Shown here piece after piece: positions 1 to 10,615 of a DNA stretch of 64,000 nucleotides. The notes below the pieces were generated by a model. That model did not search any database and was not told the origin of the DNA. It worked only from the letters and a program-made list of their open reading frames with translations. The stretch spans positions 42,523,501 to 42,587,500 of the forward strand of contig NC_073635.1 of the NCBI RefSeq assembly GCF_029407905.1. The letters are read 5' to 3'. Each line of letters opens with the position of its first letter. Within the stretch, counting starts at the first letter, position 1. This DNA is from Bubalus kerabau (taxonomy: Eukaryota; Chordata; Mammalia; Artiodactyla; Bovidae). The translations under genes were made by a program, and so were the position numbers.

Positions 1-317
1 AGCTCAAATAAGTCATACTAAAGGAAATCTATGCTGAACATTCATTGGAAAGACTGATACTGAAGCTGGAGCTCCAATATTTTGGCCACCTGATGTGAAG
101 AGATGACTCACTGGAAAAGACCCTGATAGTGGGAAAGATTGAAGGCAGAAGGAGAAGGGGGGCATAGAGGATGAGATGGCTGAATAGCATACTGACTCAA
201 TGGACATGAGTTTTAGCAAATTCTGGGACAGGGTAAAAGACAAGAAAGCCTGGCATGCTGCAGTTCATGAAGTCACAAAGAGTTAGACACCACTTAGCAA
301 CTGAACAACAACAACAA
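1..317 (+). mobile_element. BovB LINE, 3' end, cut by window edge
   Basis: This is the last part of a BovB (RTE) ORF2 plus the short 3' end, in sense orientation. It matches the sister copies at 20397-20720 and 32100-32434 read in the same direction, including the stretch equivalent to the C-terminal KLKLQYFGHL and RRRRG segments. It ends in a CAACAACAACAA-type tail at about 303-317, unlike the TGAACTGAACT tails of younger copies here, which suggests an older subfamily. The frame is broken. How far it extends to the left cannot be seen. Confidence 0.9.
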
Positions 318-744
318 ATATAATATGTATGGCATAATAGTTCAAATGTCCATTTTCTGGGAAAGACTTTTCTCAGTGTTTGCTCTTCACAAGGCCGAAT
401 TCATGCTACCTATGCAGACTCTCATTCACCTATTTTATAGAATCTAACATACTGCCTGTAAAATATGTGTGTTTGGGATTGTGTTCTTCCTCTTTAGTCA
501 ATGAGTATCTCCTTGTTTCAGATGTAGCTGTTTCCATTTTTGAATTCTCAGCACCAACAAAGCCTATAGCTCTTAATAAAGACCCAATGAATTTTGTTTT
601 ATTTGTACACAAACAAACCTCATAACAACCCATCTGGTTTCAATTCACATGTTCTTTGAGTGAGATTAAATCATTAAATATTTGTTGAAATCTGTATATA
701 GAGTTGTATGAAATTTTAGATTAATAGCAAGAAGTATATACAGT
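318..744. other. Unassigned intergenic sequence
   Basis: AT-rich sequence with no repeat or gene I can name. Overlapping ORFs of 81 and 67 codons on opposite strands near 380-633 have no recognisable domain and are probably chance. Confidence 0.6.
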
Positions 745-1265
745 GATCCTTTTATTTCTTTTTTTAAATTTTTATTTTATATTGAGGTATAGTTAGTGAC
801 AATGTTGTAAAGGTTTCAGATATATAGCAAAGTGATTCAGTTACATATACACATGTATTCTTCCTTTTTCAAATTCTTTTCCCATTTAGGTTGTTGCATA
901 ATATTAAGTGGAGTTCCCTGTGCTATATAGTAGATCCTTGTTGGTTATCTATATTTAAATATAACAGTGTGTCCTTGTCAAACTCTCTAAATATCTCTTT
1001 CTCCCACATTTCCCTGTAGTAACCATATGTTTGCTCTCTAAGTTTGTGAATCTGTTTCTGCTATTTAATTAGATTCATTTTTATCTTTTCTTTTCATATT
1101 CTCATATAAGTGATATATATTTCTCTTTTTTTTTTTTTGTCTCTGACTTACTTCACTTAGTATGACATACTCTAGTTCCATTCATGTTGTGCAAGTAACA
1201 TTATTTTGTTCTTTTTAATGGTGAGTAATATCCCATTACACTGGTGAGCAATATCCCAATCATGA

Positions 1266-1324
<59 letters not shown>

Positions 1325-1461
1325 ATCTTCTTTATCCATTCATCTGTCTATGGACATTCAGGTTGCTTCTATGTTTGGTTATCGCAAACAGTGCTGCAAT
1401 GAATATTGGGATGCAGGTGTCCTTCTGACCATGTTTTCTCAAGAGTGGGATTGCAGGGTCC
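745..1461 (-). mobile_element. L1 LINE 3' end, antisense
   Basis: Starting from a T-rich run (the poly-A side on the minus strand), this reads as the reverse complement of an L1 3' UTR followed by the end of ORF2. The segment at about 1330-1455 is the reverse of the L1 region containing TTCATCTGTCTATGGACAT, the same signature seen at 7519-7540 in the younger L1. It is interrupted by a TG/TA microsatellite and abuts a BovB fragment at 1462. It is old and coding-dead. Confidence 0.8.
1266..1320. repeat. (TG)n(TA)n microsatellite
   Basis: A short TG run followed by roughly 24 uninterrupted TA units, inside the L1 3' end. Long pure TA tracts are usually length-polymorphic. Confidence 0.97.
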
Positions 1462-1988
1462 TTCAGTTCATTTCAGTCACTCAGTCGTGTCTCACCCTTT
1501 TCGACCCCATGAACCGCAGCACGCCAGGCCTCCCTGTCCATCACCAACTGCCAGAGTCCACCCAAACCCATGTCCATTGAGTTGGTGATGCCATCCAACC
1601 ATCTTATTCTCTGTTGTCCCCTTCTCCTCTTGCCCTCAATCTTTCCCAGCATCAGGGTCTTTTCAAATGAGTCAGCTCTTCCATTCAGCTGGCCAAAGTA
1701 TTGGAGTTTCAGCTTCAACATCAGTCCTTCCAATGAACACCCAGGACATATCTCCTTTAGGATGGACTAGTTGGATCTCCTTGCAGTCCAAGAGACTCTC
1801 AAGAGTCTTCTCCAACACCACAGTTCAAAAGCATCAATTCTTCAGTGCTCAGTTATCCTATAGTTCAATGCTCACATCAATACATGACTACTGGAAAAAC
1901 CATAGCCTTGCCTAAACAGACCTTTGTTGGCAAAGTAATGTCTCTGCTGTTTAATACGCTGTCTAGGTTGGTCATAACTTTCCTTCAG
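1462..1988 (-). mobile_element. BovB LINE 3' part, antisense, 5'-truncated
   Basis: Reverse complement of the C-terminal part of BovB ORF2 and its 3' end. It begins at the usual TTCAGT..CACTCAGTCGTGTC 3' end and runs to the segment equivalent to KVMTNLD, then stops at about 1988. No convincing target-site duplication was found. The minus-strand frame is open for 86 codons near 1473-1733 but the element is broken overall. Confidence 0.92.
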
Positions 1989-2040
1989 GAGCTCTTTTTT
2001 ATATCTATTTAGTGCTCTAAGTGTCTAATTAGGGCATAAG

Positions 2041-2312
2041 AACTAAATAGACATTTCTCCAAAGAAGATATGCAGATGGCCAAGTAGTACACAAAAAGAT
2101 GTTCATCATTTCTAATTATTAGAGAAATGCAAATCAAGACTATAGTGAGATATCACCTCACACATGTCAGGATGGCCATCATCAGAATATCCACAAACAA
2201 AAATGCTGGAGAGGGTGTGGAGAAAAAGGAACCCTCCTACACTGTTGGTGGGAATAAAAACTGGCATAGTCACTATTGAGAACAGTATGAAAGTTGCTTA
2301 AAAAACTAAAAC
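2041..2312 (+). mobile_element. L1 LINE ORF2 3' fragment, sense
   Basis: Sense-orientation L1 ORF2 tail: the block at about 2046-2250 carries the L1 hallmarks ACATTTCTCCAAAGAAGATA, GAAATGCAAATCAA and the GGAGAGGGTGTGGAGAAAAAGG stretch. It is diverged, has no intact frame, and lacks a 3' UTR and poly-A tail here. Confidence 0.85.
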
Positions 2313-2387
2313 TAAAAAAGTAAATGACTTAATTACAGAAATTTTAAGCAGATTTTTAAGAACAAAATATTTTCATAAAATGTAAAT

Positions 2388-2755
2388 AAAGCTATAATTT
2401 TGAAAGATTTTCCTAGTTTTATTGATATATAACTGACCTATAACACTGTATAAATTTAAGGTGTATGGCTTAATGATTTGACTTACATATATTGTGACAT
2501 GATTATCACAATAAATTTAGTTAGCATCCATCATCTCATAGATATACTAAACAGAAGGCTTTAAAAAATATTTTTTCCTGGTGACTATAACTTTTAGAAT
2601 TTACTTCCTTGATGACTTTCGTGTGTCTCATACAGCAGTGTTATGGTCATCATCCTATACATAACATCTTTACTACTAATTTATCTTATAACTGGGAGTT
2701 TGTGCCTTTGACTATCTTTCTAAGAGAGTCTTGTACATATGTATGCTACAACCCC
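2388..2755 (-). mobile_element. Old L1 3' UTR fragment, antisense
   Basis: Resembles the reverse complement of an old mammalian L1 (L1MA/L1MB type) 3' UTR, with the recognisable order TTTTATTGATATATAACTGA, AATTTAAGGTGTATGGCTTA, then the CATCCATCATCTCATAGA stretch. Subfamily is from memory only. Confidence 0.65.
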
Positions 2756-3033
2756 CTTAATATATAATTTTTCAAACTGATTTTACAAAGATTTCTATAT
2801 ATTTTCTATAGAATTATATATAATTTTATAGATTATCATCAATATAGAATACAGTATGTAAAGTAAGTATAATGATAATTAATGGTCTTTTTCAGTTTAA
2901 ATATGCAAATATAACAATGTTTATTGCTTTGATTCAAATTTCAAAATTTCTTTTTATAGGTGTTTTTCATCTGCTCCAGGTTGAATTAGGTGTTGTTTCT
3001 CTAGGCTTAAATAATACTCTGTAATACGTGATC

Positions 3034-3250
3034 AGGTCTTCCCTGGTGGCTCAGATGGTAAAAAATCCACCCGAAATCGAGAAGACTAGGGTTTAATCTT
3101 GGGTTGAAAATATCCCTTGGAAAAGGGAAATGCTACCCACTCCAGTATTCTGGCCTGGAGAATCTCATGTACAGAAGAGCCTGGTGGGCTACAGTCCATG
3201 GCGTTGCAACGAGTCAGACAAGACTGAGTGACTAAGCTGATGTACACTTG
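3034..3250 (+). mobile_element. Bov-tA SINE (tRNA-Glu-derived)
   Basis: Starts with the tRNA-like head CTTCCCTGGTGGCTCAGATG, then the GGAAAAGGGAAATGCTACCC core and ends with a GAGTCAGACAAGACTGAGTGA tail shared with the BovB 3' end. RNA polymerase III A/B-box-like sequence lies in the head, but this is a SINE, not a tRNA gene. Several mutations suggest moderate age. Confidence 0.93.
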
Positions 3251-3328
3251 TGATTAATCTTAGAAAGTGTCCCTTTTACACTTGAAATGACTGTGTATTC
3301 TACTGCTGTTAGGCAGAATATTGTGTGT

Positions 3329-3354
3329 ACACACACACACACACACACACACAC
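3329..3354. repeat. (AC)n microsatellite
   Basis: About 13 AC units preceded by GTGTGT, inside the ancient L1 stretch. Confidence 0.97.
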
Positions 3355-4022
3355 AGAGCATACATTTTGTCTGTAGTGTTATTCAAGTCATCTGTCTAAT
3401 TACTGATATTCTATATGTATGTTCTATCCATTACTGAAAGTGTTTAAGTGTTCAATTATTATTATGTCACTATTTTCCCTAAGTTCTGCTTGCCTTATAT
3501 GCCTAATTGCTCTGATATTGAATGCATACACATTTATAATTGTTACACTTTTATGATGAATTGACCTCTTTATTGTTATATAATGTCCTTGTCTCTTGTG
3601 ACAGTTTTTGTGCTTAAAGTCTATTTCATGAAGTCTACTTTGTCTGATGTGATATAGCAATCCTTGCTCCTTTCTGATTGCTATTTTCATGGAATATAAT
3701 TTTCCATCCCTTCACTTATAGCCTACATATATTCTTAAATCTTAAATGAAACTCTTGAATTAATACAAAGCCTATAGTGGGACCTTGTTTTTTGTATCCG
3801 TTCTTTCACTCTGTGTCTTTTGATTTAGAAAGGTAATCCACTTACATTTAATTATTAATAGGAAAAGATTTATTATTGTCATTTGTTGGTTGTTTTCTAT
3901 TAGTTTTGTGGTTCTTTTTTTGCTTTTCCTATCTTTTTGTCTTCCTTTGTATTTTCCTGGTTTTGTAAGTTGGTAGACTTTGACTGTCTTTTTCTTTTGT
4001 GTGACTTCTATAAGTACTTTTC

Positions 4023-4656
4023 ATTTTTTTTTTTAACTTTACAATATTGTATTGGTTTTGCCATACATCATATAAACAATGGAGTATTACTCAGCCATCA
4101 AAAAGAATACATTTGAATCAGTTCTAATGAGGTGGATGAAACTGGAGCCTATTATACAGAGTGAAGTAAGCCAGAAAGAAAAACACCAATACAGTATACT
4201 AACGCATGTATATGGAATTTAGAAAGATGTTAACGATAACCCTGTATATTTCTAAATCACTTCAGTAGTGTCTGACTCTGTGAGACCCCATAGGCGGCAG
4301 CCCACCAGGCTCCCCCATCTGTGGGATTCTCCAGGCAAGAACACTGGAGAGGGTTGCCATGTCCTTCTCCAGTGCATGAAAGTGGAAAGTGAAAGTGAAG
4401 TAGCTCAGTCCTGTCCTACTCTTAGCGACCCCATGGACTGCAGCCTACCAGGCTCCTCTGCCCATGGGATTTTCCAGGCAAGAGTACTGGAGTGCCATTG
4501 TCTTCTCCCTGTATGCGAGACAGCAAAAGAGACATAGATGTATAGAACAGTCTTTTGGACTCTGTGGGAGAGGGAGAGGGTGGGATGATTTGGGAGAATG
4601 GCATTGAAACATGTATAATATTATATATGAAATAAATTGCCAGTCCAAGTTCGATG
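4023..4656 (-). mobile_element. Ruminant L1 insertion with inverted 5' part (twin-priming structure), flanked by 14-bp TSD
   Basis: The left side is a poly-T run plus about 45 bases of reverse-complemented L1 3' UTR. From about 4072 the orientation flips: the remainder is sense L1 ORF2 end and 3' UTR (ATGGAGTATTACTCAGCCAT and onward), ending at the stretch equivalent to CCAGTCCAAGTTCGATG. The perfect 14-bp repeat TATAAGTACTTTTC lies at 4009-4022 and 4657-4670. So both orientations belong to one insertion into the older L1. A Bov-tA2 SINE later landed in it at 4248-4506. Confidence 0.9.
4248..4506 (-). mobile_element. Bov-tA2 SINE, antisense, nested in L1
   Basis: Dimeric Bov-tA2 in reverse: two CCAGGCAAGA..ACTGGAG core copies joined by the GAAAGTGGAAAGTGAAAGTGA linker. 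The 8-bp repeat CCCTGTAT flanks it at 4240-4247 and 4507-4514. Removing it restores continuous L1 sequence, so it is younger than its L1 host. Confidence 0.92.
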
Positions 4657-5990
4657 TATAAGTACTTTTCTTTTATGGTTACCTTAAGGATTACACAAAA
4701 TATCTTACATTTGTAATAGTCTGTTTTAAGCTGATAACAACTTAAGGTCGATGATTAACAAAAATTCTACTCTTTAACTTCTTTCTTCCCATATACTTTG
4801 TTATTTTGGTCACAGTTTAGATTTATATTGTGTATTTTAGCATATTTTATTTATATTTATTTTTTAATACTTTTGTTTTTAATTTTTATACTTGAATTAA
4901 AAGTTATTTCTCCATCACAGTTATAGTAATAAAGAATCCTATATTTATCTATTTATATACTTTTGCCAATATATTTCATACTTTCATTGGTTATCATGTT
5001 TCTATTTAGCATTTTTTTATTTTGACTTGTAAAACTTCCCTTAGCATTTCTTGTAAGGTTGGCCTCATGGTGATGGATTCCTTGGCTTTTGTTTGGCTGA
5101 TAAAATCCTTTGTCTCCCCTTTGTTTTCAAAGAGCAGTTTTGCCAGATGTTTTATCCTTGTATTGCATTTTCCCCCAGGAATTTGAATATAGCATCCTTT
5201 CCCTTCTAGAAGGGGATACATCTTTCCCTTCCCTATAGTGATATTTCCCTTCCCTATAATGTTTCTGCTGAAAGAATCTGTTGATTGTTTTATGGGTAGG
5301 AGGCTTCCTTGTATGTGACAACTTTCTTTCTCTTGCTTCTTTCAAAATTATCTTTTTGTATTTGACTTTTGACAGTCAATTCTTGTATGTCTTAATATGG
5401 ATTCTTTAGATTTGTGTATTTTGGCATTTTTCAGGCATCTTAGATTTGAATGGCCCTTCCCTTCTCCAGATTTGGGGAGGTTTCAGCCATCATTTATTTG
5501 GATAAGTGTTTTGTTCATCCCTCTGTTTAATTCCTAGAACTCTCATAATGTTCATATCGGTCCACTTGATAATATTTCTTAAGTCCCTTAAGCTTCCTTC
5601 ACTCATTTTCATTCTTTCTTCACTTTGCTCCTCTGACTAAATTATTTCCTAAGACCTGTGTTTAGTAATACTTTATTCTGCTTGACCTAGTATCCTGTTG
5701 AACCCTTCTAGTAAAATTTTCAGTATTATTATCATGTCATTCAGTTCTATTATTTTGATTTGGTACTTTTAATATTATCTTTTTGTTTAAATGTTCACTT
5801 TGCCCATTTATTATTCTCTTGACATCAGTAAGTCTATTTATGAGAGTTGCTTTTCATTTTTTGCTCAGGTAAATCTAAATTTATTTCATTTGTGTCAATT
5901 TCTTAATCCTTTGTTTGGGACATCTTTGCCTGATTCTTTATTTTTATCACTCTCTGCATTGATGTCTATACATTCAACAAAACAAGTTTC

Positions 5991-6615
5991 TCTCCCAGTC
6001 TTCAAGGACTGACCTCATACAATAAGACTGGTCAGAGTTTCTGAGGGCCTCTAACAAATCTTTGCCTCCCCAAGAAGTAGTAAGAGGATTTTTCTGCTTA
6101 CTCTGCACTGATCTGGGAAGGTGGTATCTACCAACTCAAGACTCATCATCTCTATCTTCTCCTGGGAAACCAGACTGTGACAGACCCATAAGCACTCAAT
6201 TACTGGAAAGACAGATGTTATATTTAAGCAGTGCTGGTAAAGTTGTGGCATTGGATGCAAAAATAAATGCCTGCCCTTCTTAGGGGAAAGGTGAGAGCTG
6301 GAATATTTTTAATCTGCTTGCTCTGTGCTGAGAGGGGATAGTATCAATGATGTCTACAGACAAAATTACCACATATATTCTCCCCTGGGTGCTTGGAATT
6401 TGCTGGACTCATAAGAAATCAAAGACTGGCAAGACAAAAGGTGGATGGTCCTCTGAGGACCCCTATCAGGAAGCTGTGTCAATGGATGTGAGGCAATCTA
6501 TTGTCTCTCCAGGTGAAGCAGGGATATATCAGTCTCTTTCCAATCAGATGGCTGGGAACTAGGGGTAAGTTTCTAAGAGAGGATATTCCATATCTCCCTG
6601 TCAGTTTTAGTGAGT
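5991..6615 (-). mobile_element. Probable 5' continuation of the ancient L1
   Basis: Mixed-composition sequence directly upstream (minus-strand sense) of the L1 ORF1 remnant. I believe it is the old L1 5' UTR/ORF1 start, but no motif is decisive. A 73-codon plus-strand ORF (6062-6283) and a 71-codon one (6347-6562) have no recognisable domain. Confidence 0.4.
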
Positions 6616-7009
6616 TTGTTTTTGTTCAGTCACTCAATCACATCTGACACTTTGCGATTCCATGGATTGCAGAATTCCAGGCATCCCTGTCATTCACCAG
6701 AGTTTGTTCAAACTCATGTCCATTGAGTCAATGATGCCATCCAACCATCTCATCTCATTGCCCCCTGCTCTTCCTGACTTCAATCTTTACCAGCATCAAG
6801 TTATTTTAAAAAGAATCAGCTCTTTGTATCAAGTGCCAAAGTATTGGAGCTTCAGCTTCAGCATCACCAGTCCTTACAATGAATATTCACAGTTGATTTC
6901 CTTTTATAATTGACTGGTTTGATCTCCTTGCTGTTCGAGGGATGCTTAAGTGTCTTCTCCTGCACCACAGATAAGAAAGTATCTATTTTTCAGCACTCAG
7001 CATTCTTTA

Positions 7010-9166
7010 TTTTATTTTATTTTTTAACTTTACAATACTGTATAGGTTTTGCCATATGTCGAAATGAATCTGCCACAGGTATACATGTGTTCCCCATCCT
7101 GAACCCTCCTCCCTCCTCCATCCCCATACCATCCCTCTGGGTCATCCCAGTGCACCAGCCCCAAGCATCCAGTATCGTGCATTGAACCTGGACTGGTGAC
7201 TCATTTCATATATGATATTATACATATTTCAATGCCATTCTCCCAAATCATCCCACCCTCTCCCTCTCCCACAGAGTCCAAAGACTGTTCTATACATCAG
7301 TGTCTCTCTTGCTTTCCCGTATACAGGGTTATTGTTACCATCTTTCTAAATTCCATATATATGCGTTAGTATACTGTATTGATGTTTTTCTTTCTGGCTT
7401 ACTTCACTCTGTATAAGAGGCTCCAGTTTCATCCACCTCATTAGAACTGATTCAAATGTATTCTTTTTGATGGCTGAGTAATACTCCATTGTGTATATGT
7501 ACCACTGCTTTCTTATCCATTCATCTGCTGATGGACATCTAGGTTGCTTCCATGTCCTGGCTATTATAAACAGTGCTGCGATGAACATTGGGGTATACGT
7601 GTCTCTTTCCCTTCTGGTTTCCTCAGTGTGTATGCCCAGCAGTGGGATTGCTGGGTCATAAGGCAGTTCTATTTCTAGTTTTTTAAGGAATCTCACTGTT
7701 CTCCATAGTGGCTGTACTAGTTCGCATTCCCACCAACAGTGTAAGAGGGTTCCCTTTTCTCCACACCCTCTCCAGCATTTATTGCTTGTAGACTTTTGGA
7801 TCACAGCCATTCTGACTGGCGTGAAATGGTACCTCATAGTGGTTTTGATTTGCATTTCTCTGATAATGAATGATGTTGAGCATCTTTTCATGTGTTTGTT
7901 AGCCATCTGTATGTCTTCTTGGGAGAAATGTTTATTTAGTTCTTTGGCCCATTTTTTGATTGGGTCATTTATTTTTCTGGAATTGAGCTGTAGGACTTGC
8001 TTGTATATTTTTGAGATTAGTTGAAACTACTGTAAAAATAAGACCGACAACTGGAAGCAGGAGGCTTAAGTGCAAACCCTGACTCCAGGGAACATTAATT
8101 GACAGGAGCTCATCAAATGCCTCCATACCCACACTGAAACCAAGCACCACACAAGGGCCAACAAGTTCCAGGGCAAGACATGCCAAGCAAATTCTCCAGC
8201 AACACAGGAACACAGCCCTGAGCTCCAAGATACAGGCTGCCCAAAGTCACCCCAAAACCATAGACATCTCATAACTATTACTGGACACTTCATTGTACTC
8301 CAGAGAGAAGAAATCCAGCTCCACCCACCAGAACACCGTCACAAGCTTCCCTAACCAAGAAACCTTGACAAGCCACTTGTACGAACCCACATACAGAGAG
8401 GAAATGCCACAATAAAGAGAACTCCACAAACTGCCAGAATACAGAAAGGACACCCCAAACTCAGCAATTTAAACAAGATGACGAGACAGAGGAATACCCA
8501 GCAGGTAAAGGAACAGGATAAATGCCCACCAAACCAAACAAAAGAGGAAGAGATAGGGAATCTACCTGATAAAGAATTCCAAATAATGATAGTGAAATTG
8601 ATCCAAAGTCTTGAAATCAAAATGGAATCACAGATAAATAGCCTGGAGACAAGGATTGAGAAGATGCAAGAAAGGTTTAACAAGGACCTAGAAGAAATAA
8701 AAAAGAGTCAATATATAATGAATAATGCAATAAATGAGATCAAAAACACTACAACATTCGAATCATAGGGGTCCCAGAAGAAGAAGACCAAAAGAAAGAC
8801 CATGAGAAAATACTTGAGGAGATAATAGTTGAAAACTTCGCTAAAATGGGGAAGGAAATAATCACTCAAGTCCAAGAAACCCAGAGAGTCCCAAACAGGA
8901 TAAACCCAAGGCGAAACACCCCAAGACACATATTAATCAAATTAACAAAGATCAAACACAAAGAACACATATTAAAAGCAGCAAGGGAAAAACAACAAAT
9001 AACACACAAGGGAATTCCCATAAGGATAACAGCTGATCTTTCAATAGAAACTCTTCAAGCCAGGAGGGAATGGCAAGACATACTTAAAGTGATGAAAGAA
9101 AATAACCTACAGCCCAGATTATTGTACCCAGCAAGGATCTCATGCAAATATGAAGGAGAAATCAAA
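7010..9166 (-). mobile_element. Ruminant L1 insertion with inverted 5' end inside BovB, 11-bp TSD
   Basis: Left arm (7010 to about 8028) is antisense: TTTATTTT-rich tail, complete-looking 3' UTR and the ORF2 C-terminus, with a 186-codon minus-strand ORF at 7346-7906. Right arm (about 8029-9166) is sense: 5' UTR end and ORF1. Most of ORF2 is absent. AGCATTCTTTA occurs at 6999-7009 and 9167-9177 as a perfect 11-bp target-site duplication, and removing the insert rejoins the BovB. The arrangement is what twin priming produces: 3' segment in one orientation, 5' segment flipped, internal loss at the junction. Confidence 0.93.
8478..9166 (+). pseudogene. L1 ORF1 remnant (RNA-binding protein), internally deleted
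   Basis: The frame opens at 8478 with MTRQRNTQQVKEQDKCPP, as in ruminant L1 ORF1, and runs through a coiled-coil-like region (LETRIEKMQERF) to 8768. The downstream part, in another frame (about 8750-9166), carries IIGVPEEE and the C-terminal RNA-binding segment (RITADLSIETLQARREW). The coiled-coil end between them is missing, by memory roughly 60 codons, with a frameshift. The very C-terminus is cut at the insertion edge. No functional protein is expected. Confidence 0.9.
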
Positions 9167-10615
9167 AGCATTCTTTAAAGTTCAACTCTCACATCCGTAA
9201 CCAACTATTGGAAAAATCATACATTTAACTCTACATACCTTTGTTGAACAAGTGATGTCTCTGCTTTTCAACATGCTGTCCAGATTTGTCATAGCTTTTC
9301 TTCCAAGGAGTAGGCATCTTTTAATTTCATGGCTGCCGTCACCATCCTCAGTGATTTTGGTCCCAGGAAAATAAAATTTGCCACTGTTTCCACTTTTTCC
9401 CTGTCTACTTGCAATGAAGTGATGGGAACAGTTGTTGTGATACTAGTTTTTTGAATGTTGATTTCTAAGCCAGCTTTTTCACTCTCCTCTTTCACCTTCA
9501 TCAGGAGGTTCTTTATCTTTTAGTTCCTCTTTATTATCATTTGGCTGGTGTCATCTGCATATCTGAGGTTATTGGTATTTCTGTTACTCTTGATATCAAA
9601 TTGTGATTCATCAAGCTTGGCATTTCTCATGACGTACTCTGCATATAAGTTAAATAAGCAGGATGACAATATATAGCCATGATGTATTCCTTACCTAATT
9701 TTGAGCCAGTCCATTGTTCCATGTCCAGTTCAAACTGTTGATTCTTGACCTGCATACATGTTTCTCAGGACGTAGGTAAGATGGTCTGGTATGCCTATCT
9801 CTTTAAGAGGTTTCCAGTTTGTTATGATCCACACAGCCAAAGGCTTTAGCATAGTCAATGAGGCAGAAATAGATATTTTTCTTGAATTTCCCTGCTTTTC
9901 CTATGATTCAATGGATGCTGACAATTTGATCTTTGGTTCCTCTGCCTTTTCTAAATCCAGCTTCTACATGTGGAACTTCTCAGTTCACGTATTGTTGAAG
10001 CCTAGCTTGAAGGATTTTGAGCATTACTTTTCTTGCATGTGAAATGAGTGCAATTGTGTGGTAGTTTGAACATTCTTTGCCATTGCCCTTCTTTGGAATT
10101 GGAATGGAAATGGACTTTTCAATCCTGAGGCCACTGCTGAGTTTTCCGAATTTGCTGGCACATAGAGTGCAGCACTTTAACAGCATCTTCGTTTAGGATT
10201 TTAAGTAGTTCAGTAGTAATTCCATCACCTCCACTACCTTTGTTTGTAGTAATGCTTCCCAAGGCCCACTTGAATTCACACTCTGGGATATCTGGGGAAT
10301 GACCACATTATCATGGTTGTCCAGGTCATTAGGACATTTTTTGTGTAGTTCTTCTGTGTATTCTTGCCATCTCTTTTTAGTATCTTCTATTTCTGTTGGG
10401 TCCATGCTGTTTCTGTCCTTTATAGTGTCTGTATTTGCATGAAATATTCCCTTGGTATCTCTAATTTTCTTTAAGAATTCTCTAGTCTTTTTTCATTTTG
10501 TTTTCCTCTATTTCTTTTCATTGCTCACTTAAAAAAAAATCTTGCTTATCTCTCCTTGCTATTCTTTGGACTCTGCGTTCAGATGGGTATATCTTTTCTT
10601 TTCTCCTTTGCCTTT

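Larger units (their letters stand above)
3260..5990 (-). mobile_element. Ancient L1 (L1M/HAL1-like), antisense: ORF1 and endonuclease remnants
   Basis: Read on the minus strand this is an old L1 running from ORF1 towards the start of ORF2. The 5006-5345 part encodes the C-terminal ORF1 signature (LAKLLFENKGETKDF, then TMRPTLQEML). The 3424-3690 part encodes an apurinic endonuclease-like stretch with RQGHYITIKRSIHH and TIINVYAFN, where the family has NIYAPN. The two parts are separated by the younger L1 insertion at 4023-4656. Stops and frameshifts are frequent. HAL1 elements keep ORF1 and lose ORF2; the visible endonuclease segment argues for an ordinary L1M, but I cannot settle this by eye. 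Confidence 0.75.
6616..10615 (-). mobile_element. BovB LINE, antisense, split by an L1 insertion
   Basis: The 3' end lies at 6616-7009 and the element resumes at 9178 and continues to 10615. It covers, in reverse, the C-terminal domain, the reverse-transcriptase core (the YADD box is still readable around 9555-9566) and the linker upstream of RT, stopping where the RYTHLNAEF-equivalent stretch begins. The endonuclease domain is missing, so this is a 5'-truncated copy. It is one of the more diverged BovB copies here and its ORFs are all short (no more than 83 codons). Confidence 0.92.

Noticed and set aside
7346..7906. 186-codon minus-strand ORF as a gene
   Set aside because: It is the C-terminal end of L1 ORF2 within a TSD-flanked insertion.
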